Below, one piece after another: positions 1 through 5,089 of a stretch of DNA of 5,089 nucleotides. The position numbers and the translations under genes were made by a program. The stretch covers positions 1 through 5,089 of the forward strand of contig JAUHVN010000215.1 of NCBI GenBank assembly GCA_030425055.1, written 5' to 3'. The stretch is from Actinomycetes bacterium. Its GTDB lineage: Bacteria > Actinomycetota > Actinomycetes > Actinomycetales > Microbacteriaceae. Within the stretch, counting starts at the first letter, position 1. Each line of letters starts with the position of its first letter. The notes beneath the pieces are model-generated. The model did no database searches. It was not told where the DNA came from and worked only from the letters and a program-made list of their open reading frames with translations.

Positions 1-98
1 CGCTGGTCGATCTCACCGACAAGGGCGCGGTGGAGGAGCTTCTCGATGAGGATGACTTCACGATCCGTCAGGTCCGCGACGGGGTCCAGCGCGCATGA
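1..98 (+). CDS. Probable antitoxin of the adjacent VapC toxin, 3' end only
   Basis: An open frame enters from the left edge, with its first whole codon at position 3, and ends at the TGA at 96-98. The 31 visible residues are rich in Asp, Glu and Arg and end in RQVRDGVQRA. The toxin start codon lies inside the stop (ATGA, 95-98), the arrangement usual for antitoxin-toxin pairs, in which the antitoxin is made first and the toxin is translationally coupled to it. The antitoxin would bind and block the toxin and repress their shared promoter, which lies outside the window. The DNA-binding N-terminus is missing, so I cannot say whether it is ribbon-helix-helix, AbrB-like or Phd-like. The assignment rests on position and coupling, not on a recognised domain. 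An unrelated small gene is possible but less likely. Confidence 0.6.
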   Translation, partial: LVDLTDKGAVEELLDEDDFTIRQVRDGVQRA

Positions 99-550
99 GG
101 ATCCCCGACGTCAACGTGCTGGTCGCCGCGTTCCGGCTCGAGCACCCCGCGCACGACGAGTCACGAGCCTGGCTGCACGCGACGTTGGCGTCAGGCGAGC
201 CGCTCGGCCTGGGCACGTCGGTCGCGACCGGGGTCGTCCGGGTCCTGACGAACCGACGCGTGTTCGCCAAGCCCGACTCGCCCGGCGAGGCGCTCGTGCA
301 TCTCGATACCCTGCGGCGCAACCCTTCGGTCCTCGATGTGGCACCCGGGCCGCGCCACTGGGACGTCTTCGCCCGCCTGTGTCGCGACGCGGACGCGCGC
401 GGAAACCTCGTGAGCGATGCCGCGCACGCCGCGATCGCGATCGAGCAAGGAGCCACCCTCGTCACATACGACCGCGACTTCGCGCGCTTCCCCGGCCTGC
501 GGTGGGAACTGCCGACGTCGGCGGGCGCGCCTAGACTTGACGGGCCATGA
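95..550 (+). CDS. vapC: VapC-type PIN-domain ribonuclease toxin (Mycobacterium VapC25-like PIN family)
   Basis: This 151-residue protein is a PIN-domain toxin, a family of Mg-dependent endoribonucleases that cut specific RNAs and stop growth when free of antitoxin. Visible PIN features in order: the N-terminal strand with D5 and N7 (DVNVL), RVLTN at 49-53, GPRHW at 85-89, then D108 in LVSDAAHAA and D126/D128 in YDRDFARFPGL. The overall pattern matches, from memory, the subfamily of M. tuberculosis VapC25 and its relatives. The acidic residue most PIN domains carry near position 40-45 is not seen: the segment LGTSVATGVVRVLTN has none. Relatives I recall also lack it, so this need not mean inactivity. 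The ATG at 95 overlaps the upstream stop, so no strong ribosome binding site is needed. The tail after RWELP adds 11 residues (TSAGAPRLDGP) whose DNA contains the likely helicase promoter. The frame is intact, with no sign of decay. Confidence 0.9.
   Translation: MRIPDVNVLVAAFRLEHPAHDESRAWLHATLASGEPLGLGTSVATGVVRVLTNRRVFAKPDSPGEALVHLDTLRRNPSVLDVAPGPRHWDVFARLCRDADARGNLVSDAAHAAIAIEQGATLVTYDRDFARFPGLRWELPTSAGAPRLDGP
532..537 (+). promoter_or_regulatory. Likely -10 element (TAGACT) for the helicase gene
   Basis: TAGACT fits the actinobacterial TANNNT -10 consensus. It ends 9 bases before the helicase ATG at 547, so transcription would begin 2-3 bases before the ATG or at it, giving a nearly leaderless mRNA. 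No purine-rich Shine-Dalgarno sequence lies in between, which fits. No clear TTGACA-like -35 is seen 16-18 bases upstream. The site lies inside the end of the toxin gene, so the helicase may be transcribed both from here and by read-through from the toxin-antitoxin promoter. Confidence 0.55.
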
Positions 551-3006
551 CCGACCCCACACCGCTCATCGTCGGCGGGGGAGCCGGGCCGCAGGCGGCA
601 TCCGGCCAGCGCCCCGACGAAGACCTGCTTGAAGGCCTCAACCCGCCGCAGCGCGATGCCGTCACCTACCGCGGCTCGGCGCTGCTGATCGTCGCGGGCG
701 CCGGCTCGGGCAAGACGAGCGTGCTCACCCGCCGCATCGCGAGCCTGCTGCGCGGCCGCGAGGCGTGGCCCAGCCAGATCCTCGCGATCACCTTCACCAA
801 CAAGGCCGCCGGCGAGATGCGCGAGCGCGTGGAGGCACTGGTCGGCGACTCGGCGCGCGGCATGTGGATCTCGACGTTCCACTCCGCGTGCGTGCGCATC
901 CTGCGCCGCGAGGCCGAGCAGTTCGGGTTCACCAGCTCGTTCACGATCTACGACTCCGGCGACTCTCGCGCGCTCATCAAGCGCCTCGTCAAGGAGCACG
1001 AAGCGGATGCCTTCGGTCTGACGCCCGCCGCGGTGATGTCCAAGATCTCGCGCCTGAAGAACGAGCTCGCCGACGCCGAGTCGTACGCGCGCACGGCGAA
1101 CATGAACGACCCCGTCGAGCGCGTCTTCGTCGACCTGTTCGCCGACTATCAGCGCGCGCTGCAGCGGGCGAACGCGTTCGACTTCGACGACCTCATCGCG
1201 CAGACGGTGTACCTGTTCCGCGCGTTCCCGAAGGTCGCCGACGTGTATCGGCGCCGCTTCCGCCACATCCTCGTCGACGAGTACCAGGACACCAACCACT
1301 CGCAGTACGCGCTCATCCGCGAACTCACGAAGCCCATCGGGTCGGATGCCGAGCCCTTCGCGGCCTCGGGCGGCATGATGATCTTCGACTCGCCCGCCGA
1401 AGACGATCCCGCGAACGCCCCGGCATCCCTCACCGTCGTCGGCGACTCGGACCAGTCGATCTACGCGTTCCGCGGCGCCGACATCCGCAACATCAGCGAG
1501 TTCGAGAAGGACTTCCCGGGCGCCAAGGTCGTTCTGCTCGAGCAGAACTACCGGTCGACGCAGAACATCCTGAGCGCGGCGAACGCGGTCATCAGCAACA
1601 ACTTCGACCGCAAGGACAAGAAGCTGTGGACCGACGTCGGCGCAGGCGAGCAGATCGTCGGTTTCACCGGCTACTCGCAGCACGACGAGGCCCAGTTCGT
1701 TGCCGACGAGGTCGAGGCGCTGCGCAAGGCGGGCGTCGACTACGCGCAGATGGCGGTCTTCTACCGCACCAACTCGCAGTCGCGCGCGCTGGAAGAGATC
1801 TTCATCCGCTCGGCGGTGCCCTACAAGATCATGGGCGGCACCAAGTTCTACGAGCGCGCCGAGATCAAGGACGCGCTGGCCTACCTCATCGCGGTCGCGA
1901 ACCCGGCCGACGAGATGGCGCTGCGCCGCATCCTCAACCGGCCGCGCCGCGGCATCGGCGACGTCACCGAAACCGCGATCGCGCGCTACGCCGCCGAAGA
2001 GCAGATCACGTTCCGCGATGCGCTCGCCAACGCATCGGCGCTCGGCGTCGGACCCAAGATCCAGGCCGCGATCGTGCAGCTCGATGCCGTGCTCGCCGAG
2101 GCATCCGAGCTCATGTTGCCCGCGACCGGCGAACTCGCACCGTCGACCGCCGTCACCGACGGGCTGCAGCTGCTGCTGAGCAAGAGCGGCTACAGCGACG
2201 CGCTGCGCGCGAGCAAGGACCCGCAGGACGAAGCGCGCCTCGAGAACCTCGACGAGCTCGTCGCCGTCACGCGCGAGTTCGCGCGCAACAACCCCGAGGG
2301 CACGCTGATCGACTTCCTCGCCGAGGTCGCGCTCGTGTCGGACGCCGACGACCTCGAGGACGCCTCGGGCGTCGTCTCGCTCATGACGCTTCACACCGCC
2401 AAGGGCCTCGAGTACGACGCCGTGTTCGTCACCGGTGTCGAAGAAGACCTGATCCCGCACCGGATCTCGGCCGGCGAACCCGGCGGGCCGCAAGAGGAGC
2501 GCCGTCTGTTCTACGTCGGCATCACCCGTGCGCGAAAGCGGCTGTACCTGTCGCTCGCGATGACGCGGGCGCAGTTCGGCGAGGTGTCGGTCGCGATGCC
2601 GAGCCGATTCCTGCAGGAGATCCCCTCGGAGTTGCTGAACTGGCGGCAGTCGCCGGGCGACGTCAACTCGCGCGGCGGCTCGCGGTCTCGGGCGCTGAAC
2701 GCGCGCGGGTCGGGGTTCGGCGGGTCGGGAGGCGGCGGCTTCGGCGGGTCGAGCCGACGGTACGGCGACGACCTTGTGCCCAAGTCGACCTCGATGGAGC
2801 GCTTCGCCAACCGCATCCCCGCCAAGGTGCGCGACAACGGCGACATGGAGCTCGCGCCCGGCGACCGCATCCGCCACGACGACTTCGGGGAGGGCCGCAT
2901 CGACGCCGTCACCGGCGAGGGCGCCAAGCGCGTCGCGCACGTGCGGTTCGATTCGGGCGGCACCAAGAAGCTGCTCATCAAGATCGCCCCGATCACCAAG
3001 CTGTAG
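547..3006 (+). CDS. pcrA: ATP-dependent DNA helicase, UvrD/PcrA family (superfamily 1A, actinobacterial UvrD1 type)
   Basis: The protein is a 3'-5' DNA translocase and helicase used in nucleotide excision repair, removal of stalled RNA polymerase or recombinase, and plasmid replication. It has 819 residues and all superfamily 1A motifs: Q motif LNPPQRDAV (31-39), Walker A GAGSGKT (51-57), Ia ITFTNKAAGEMR (81-92), Walker B DEYQD (244-248), motif III VVGDSDQSIYAFRG (297-310), IV QNYRS (333-337), V TLHTAKGLEYD (614-624) and VI VGITRARKRL (657-666). A Gly/Ser/Arg-rich linker (about 708-738) leads to a C-terminal Tudor-like domain (about 770-819; PGDRIRHDDFGEGR, then GTKKLLIKIAPITKL), which in PcrA and UvrD binds RNA polymerase. 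About 30 residues (264-294) lie between motifs II and III, longer than in the mycobacterial UvrD1 I recall. The ATG is supported by its spacing to the Q motif, by the -10 hexamer just upstream and by the 4-base overlap with the toxin stop. The annotation as uvrD or uvrD1 is equally valid. Confidence 0.97.
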   Translation: MTDPTPLIVGGGAGPQAASGQRPDEDLLEGLNPPQRDAVTYRGSALLIVAGAGSGKTSVLTRRIASLLRGREAWPSQILAITFTNKAAGEMRERVEALVGDSARGMWISTFHSACVRILRREAEQFGFTSSFTIYDSGDSRALIKRLVKEHEADAFGLTPAAVMSKISRLKNELADAESYARTANMNDPVERVFVDLFADYQRALQRANAFDFDDLIAQTVYLFRAFPKVADVYRRRFRHILVDEYQDTNHSQYALIRELTKPIGSDAEPFAASGGMMIFDSPAEDDPANAPASLTVVGDSDQSIYAFRGADIRNISEFEKDFPGAKVVLLEQNYRSTQNILSAANAVISNNFDRKDKKLWTDVGAGEQIVGFTGYSQHDEAQFVADEVEALRKAGVDYAQMAVFYRTNSQSRALEEIFIRSAVPYKIMGGTKFYERAEIKDALAYLIAVANPADEMALRRILNRPRRGIGDVTETAIARYAAEEQITFRDALANASALGVGPKIQAAIVQLDAVLAEASELMLPATGELAPSTAVTDGLQLLLSKSGYSDALRASKDPQDEARLENLDELVAVTREFARNNPEGTLIDFLAEVALVSDADDLEDASGVVSLMTLHTAKGLEYDAVFVTGVEEDLIPHRISAGEPGGPQEERRLFYVGITRARKRLYLSLAMTRAQFGEVSVAMPSRFLQEIPSELLNWRQSPGDVNSRGGSRSRALNARGSGFGGSGGGGFGGSSRRYGDDLVPKSTSMERFANRIPAKVRDNGDMELAPGDRIRHDDFGEGRIDAVTGEGAKRVAHVRFDSGGTKKLLIKIAPITKL
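2716..2751 (+). repeat. 12-bp direct repeat in the glycine-rich helicase linker
   Basis: TTCGGCGGGTCG occurs at 2716-2727 and again at 2740-2751, exactly 24 bases apart and in frame, so each copy encodes Phe-Gly-Gly-Ser. It lies in the flexible linker between the motor core and the C-terminal RNA polymerase-binding domain. In-frame slippage here would change linker length by 8 residues without breaking the gene. Confidence 0.8.
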
Positions 3007-3039
3007 CAGCGCTCTGCGGGGGCTCGCAGGCGGCCCCGT

Positions 3040-3045
3040 TACCCT
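3040..3045 (+). promoter_or_regulatory. Likely -10 element (TACCCT) giving a leaderless SseB-like mRNA
   Basis: TACCCT fits TANNNT and ends 6 bases before the ATG at 3052. A start 6-7 bases downstream would fall on or within a base of the A of the ATG, so the transcript would be leaderless. The bases between (CGAACG) contain no Shine-Dalgarno sequence. No convincing -35 is visible in the G-rich stretch upstream. The element lies in the 45-base gap after the helicase stop, so this gene probably has its own promoter. Confidence 0.6.
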
Positions 3046-3051
3046 CGAACG

Positions 3052-4152
3052 ATGGCCCTGTTCTCACGCCGCACCCCCCGCGACCCGAAGCCCGACCCCC
3101 AGCCCGAGTCCGAGGCGGCTGCCCAGGCGACGGATGCCGCAGCCCCGGATGCCGCAGACGCGGCGCCCGAGACTCCCGCTGAGACCCCCGATGTCGAGAC
3201 CGCGTCGGTCGACATCTCGGTCTCGTCGTTCCGCGGCCTCGGTGCCACGCACACCCCGAGTCCGGCACCGGCCGCGCAGTCCGAGGCGACCGCGTCGTCC
3301 CCGGCATCCGCTTCGCCGCAGGCGCCCGGCACTCTGGATTCCGCCCCGCAGGCATCCGCACCTCAAGCCCCCGCCGAGGCCATCCCCGGCCTGCGCGACA
3401 ACGCCTACGTGCGCGACGCGCTCGCGGCGATGCCCGAGAAGCCCGAGGCCGCCGACGTGCTGGCCGTCGTGCGACAGCTCATGCAGGGCCACCTGTTCCT
3501 GCGCGTCAAGGGTGACGCGCGCAGCCTGCTCAGCGAGGGCAAGCCGCTGCCGCTGGCGACGGCGACGGTCAACGGCAAGTCGTACGCCCTCGCGTTCAGC
3601 AGCGGCGCGGCGCTCCGGGCCGCCGTCCGCGAAGACGGCGACACCGCGACCTCGGCGATGGCGCAGCCGGTGCAGACCGTCATCCGCCACGCGCTGACGG
3701 GCGACTTCGACGGACTGCTGCTGGATGCCTCGTCGCGCCCGGCGTCGGCGATCGTGCCGCGCGAGGTGCTGCAGAACCTCATGGACCAGGCCGACCCCGA
3801 GCTCACGATCAAGACCCTGCTCGCCGGCGAGCGCACCCCTGCCACGGCGGCGGCCGTCGTCGATGCGCTCAGTCGCGCGCCGTTCTGGGTCGCCGTGAAC
3901 GAGGGTCCCGACGGGCGCCTCGGCGTCGCCGAGGGGCGCACCCCCGACGGCGTGCGTCTGCTCGAGCTGTTCTCGCACCCGGTCGAGGTCGCGGCCGCCG
4001 GTCGCAAGGATCGTCCTGCGCCGATGACGGTCGCGCAGCTCGCCAAGGCGCTGCGCGGCGACGACCAGCTCGGCGGCGTCGTCATCGACGCGCGAGGACC
4101 GTGGATCCGCCTCTCGCGCGACGACCTCGCGCCGCTCATCGACGCCGCCTGA
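3052..4152 (+). CDS. SseB-family protein with disordered N-terminus and two tandem SseB-like halves
   Basis: This is a 366-residue cytoplasmic protein with no signal peptide or membrane segment. Residues 1-7 (MALFSRR) begin a long Ala/Pro/acidic low-complexity region up to about 110, interrupted by a hydrophobic island VDISVSSFRGLGA (53-65). The folded part starts at IPGLRDNAYVRDALAAM. Half 1 (about 120-258) holds HLFLRVKGDARSLLSEGK, SYALAFSSGAALRAA and FDGLLLDASSRPASAIVP. Half 2 (about 262-363) repeats the layout with APFWVAVNEG, VRLLELFSHPVEVAA and LGGVVIDARGPWIRLSRDDL. Fold and length match, from memory, actinobacterial SseB-family proteins. SseB itself is named from enterobacterial serine-sensitivity work and its biochemical role is not established, so no reaction can be assigned. 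It follows the helicase by 45 bases and appears to have its own leaderless promoter and a downstream hairpin, so it is probably monocistronic. The start is supported by the -10 spacing. Confidence 0.85.
   Translation: MALFSRRTPRDPKPDPQPESEAAAQATDAAAPDAADAAPETPAETPDVETASVDISVSSFRGLGATHTPSPAPAAQSEATASSPASASPQAPGTLDSAPQASAPQAPAEAIPGLRDNAYVRDALAAMPEKPEAADVLAVVRQLMQGHLFLRVKGDARSLLSEGKPLPLATATVNGKSYALAFSSGAALRAAVREDGDTATSAMAQPVQTVIRHALTGDFDGLLLDASSRPASAIVPREVLQNLMDQADPELTIKTLLAGERTPATAAAVVDALSRAPFWVAVNEGPDGRLGVAEGRTPDGVRLLELFSHPVEVAAAGRKDRPAPMTVAQLAKALRGDDQLGGVVIDARGPWIRLSRDDLAPLIDAA
3131..3157 (+). repeat. 12-bp direct repeat in the Ala/Pro-rich region
   Basis: CGGATGCCGCAG occurs at 3131-3142 and 3146-3157, 15 bases apart. 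The register is kept, so the copies encode the TDAA and PDAA parts of an Ala/Asp/Pro run. The DNA around 3310-3375 has related CCGCAGGC-type near repeats encoding PQA units. The pattern suggests that the disordered segment grew by in-frame duplication. Confidence 0.75.
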
Positions 4153-4154
4153 GC

Positions 4155-4176
4155 CCGCCCGCCTTTCCGCGGGCGG
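4155..4176 (+). terminator. GC-rich hairpin terminator after the SseB-like gene
   Basis: CCGCCCGC (4155-4162) and GCGGGCGG (4169-4176) form a perfect 8-bp stem with a 6-base loop CTTTCC, starting 3 bases after the TGA stop. There is no T tract downstream. In actinobacteria, GC-rich hairpins without a U tract often stand at transcript ends, but termination strength cannot be judged from sequence. It could also act mainly as mRNA 3'-end protection. Confidence 0.65.
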
Positions 4177-4187
4177 TGCGATCGCGC

Positions 4188-4193
4188 TACCGT
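4188..4193 (+). promoter_or_regulatory. Possible -10 element (TACCGT) for the last gene
   Basis: TACCGT fits TANNNT and lies 12 bases after the hairpin. Initiation about 7 bases downstream would start the mRNA right at the GGAGG ribosome binding site. A T-rich patch at 4164-4166 is the only -35 candidate and is poor. Support comes mainly from position. Confidence 0.4.
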
Positions 4194-4200
4194 CGGCGGG

Positions 4201-4205
4201 GGAGG
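4201..4205 (+). promoter_or_regulatory. Ribosome binding site GGAGG for the last gene
   Basis: GGAGG, inside a longer G-rich run, lies 7 bases before the ATG at 4213, ideal spacing for the anti-Shine-Dalgarno end of 16S rRNA. It fixes the start of the downstream gene. It also contrasts with the two upstream genes, which lack such a site. Confidence 0.8.
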
Positions 4206-4212
4206 GGGTCCG

Positions 4213-5089
4213 ATGATCGACAGCACCAGCCGGCTGCTCGAGCGGATCCTCGTGCACGACGACCCGATCGCCCGCAACCGGCTCATCACGCAGTGCTACC
4301 GCGACCTCGCCGAGCACATGGCCGCCGTGCTCGGCCGCCGCGACCTCAGCTGGTTCGCCTTCGGCGCGTGGGCGAGTGGCACAGCAGGCGCCGCGATCCG
4401 CGGCGAGGGACTTCCGCTCGACCTCGGCACGAGCCGCAACGTCGCGGCCGGCAATCTCGCGATCATCCGCGACGTCGCACCGCCCTTCATCCTGTGGCTC
4501 GGCGAGGTCGAACGCGACGGCGGGCCGACGGATGCCGCGCTCGAGCGCACCCTCGCCGACCCTCGGCTCGCCGCCGCGCCGCGCCTGGCCGCGGCAATAC
4601 GGGCCTACCACGCGGCCACCCTGCTGTCGGCGGCATCCGACGCGGGCGACCTCGACGACGACGTCGACAAGCAGGTCGCCGAGCTCATGCTGCTGGGCAA
4701 CCTGCTGCTCGGCGAGCACGAGCAGGAGGTCGTCGACACGTTCATCGACGCGGCGATGCCGCTCGGCGGCATCTTCGGCCTCGTGACCACACGGTTCGTG
4801 CGCATCGAGACGCCGGACGGACCGGTCGACGTGTGCCGCGACGTGATCGCGCCGTTCCCGCCCGCGCTCACCGAGCTCACGAACGTCGAGCTGTGCGCCG
4901 AGTGCGCGCGCTTCGGGCAGTCGACGGGGCTCGACGTCGCGGCATCCAACGCCCTCGTCTGGGAGGACTACGACGACCGCATGGGGTTCATCCTCACGTT
5001 CTTCCGCGCGTATCAGCGCGATGCGCGGTTCTTCGACGTGCCGGTGCACTTCCTGCCCGAGCCGATCGGCGATGCCGGTGAGGCCGGCG
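4213..5089 (+). CDS. Uncharacterised conserved-looking protein, 3' end cut by window edge
   Basis: The reading frame from ATG 4213 stays open to the right edge (292 whole codons, no stop). Codon use is typical of the neighbours, with G or C almost everywhere in third positions, and a GGAGG site precedes it, so it is a real gene. I do not recognise a named family. Visible features: a helical N-terminus with NRLITQCYRDLAEHM (22-36), WFAFGAWASGTAGAAIRGE (47-65), RNVAAGNLAI (75-84), the strong segment ELMLLGNLLLGEHEQ (157-171), a CAEC pair (228-231), and a C-terminal block WEDYDDRMGFILTFFR (250-265) followed by RFFDVPVHFLPEP. From memory, similar blocks (LMLLANL..G.HEQ and D..DRM.FI..LFR..Q) occur together in uncharacterised proteins of Streptomyces and myxobacteria, which end shortly after the last block, so little is probably missing. 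No signal peptide or convincing membrane span is seen. Function unknown; a helical domain is likely. Confidence 0.8.
   Translation, partial: MIDSTSRLLERILVHDDPIARNRLITQCYRDLAEHMAAVLGRRDLSWFAFGAWASGTAGAAIRGEGLPLDLGTSRNVAAGNLAIIRDVAPPFILWLGEVERDGGPTDAALERTLADPRLAAAPRLAAAIRAYHAATLLSAASDAGDLDDDVDKQVAELMLLGNLLLGEHEQEVVDTFIDAAMPLGGIFGLVTTRFVRIETPDGPVDVCRDVIAPFPPALTELTNVELCAECARFGQSTGLDVAASNALVWEDYDDRMGFILTFFRAYQRDARFFDVPVHFLPEPIGDAGEAG

Noticed and set aside
46..534. A 162-codon + strand frame overlapping the toxin gene
   Set aside because: It is an Arg-rich frame-shifted shadow of the PIN-domain gene.
58..2940. A 960-codon open frame on the - strand opposite the toxin and helicase genes
   Set aside because: In GC-rich DNA the antisense frame of a real gene is commonly stop-free. 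The product is low-complexity Arg/Ala/Val-rich sequence with no domain, whereas the + strand shows every helicase motif.
3017..3038. Possible hairpin (GGGGC with GCCCC) between the helicase and SseB-like genes
   Set aside because: The stem is only 5 bp with a 9-base loop and no T tract, and in this composition it is expected by chance. I do not call a terminator here.
765..3182. An 805-codon + strand frame inside the helicase gene running into the SseB-like gene
   Set aside because: The product is an Arg/Ala/Gly/Pro-rich shadow, and it crosses the helicase stop and the next gene's promoter.
3064..5049. A 661-codon - strand frame opposite the last two genes
   Set aside because: It is an antisense shadow with no recognisable domain, and it spans two well-supported + strand genes and their intergenic signals.
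4101..5081. A 326-codon + strand frame overlapping the last gene
   Set aside because: It is Arg/Pro/Ala-rich, begins inside the SseB-like gene and ignores the GGAGG-ATG start at 4201-4215. The frame from 4213 has the expected third-position GC and a plausible protein.
1..5089. Search for CRISPR arrays, tRNA or rRNA genes, insertion sequences and a defence island
   Set aside because: There are no spaced repeat arrays, cloverleaf-like sequences, terminal inverted repeats or transposase frames. Coding sequence fills almost the whole window, and the toxin-antitoxin pair is the only accessory-type element.

Overview
The window looks like chromosomal DNA of a high-GC actinobacterium, most likely Microbacteriaceae (Microbacterium or a close relative). 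Three things support this. Codon third positions are almost all G or C. The helicase and the SseB-like protein resemble actinobacterial versions as I remember them. The hexamer GGATGC/GCATCC, which I associate with that family, occurs 13 times. No database search was possible, so the placement is inference.

All recognised genes are on the + strand. Positions 1-98 hold the 3' end of a small gene that is probably an antitoxin. It overlaps by 4 bases (ATGA) a VapC-type PIN-domain toxin gene at 95-550. That gene overlaps by another ATGA a long UvrD/PcrA-family DNA helicase gene at 547-3006. After a 45-base gap comes an SseB-family gene (3052-4152) with a long disordered N-terminus and two tandem SseB-like halves. 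A perfect 8-bp hairpin follows its stop. A well-marked ribosome binding site then precedes a last gene of unknown function, which starts at 4213 and runs off the right edge.

Expression signals: the helicase and SseB-like genes have no Shine-Dalgarno sequence but have TANNNT hexamers 6 to 9 bases upstream of ATG, as expected for leaderless or nearly leaderless transcripts. The last gene has both a -10-like hexamer and a GGAGG site. The genes do not form one pathway: a toxin-antitoxin pair lies against a DNA-repair helicase, followed by two housekeeping-type or unknown genes.

I did not find a convincing new multi-gene system. The points most worth following are the uncharacterised 3' gene, the toxin tail that reads through the helicase promoter, a short conserved-looking island in the disordered part of the SseB-like protein, and the GGATGC bias. 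Coverage is complete: the only non-coding stretches are 3007-3051 and 4153-4212.
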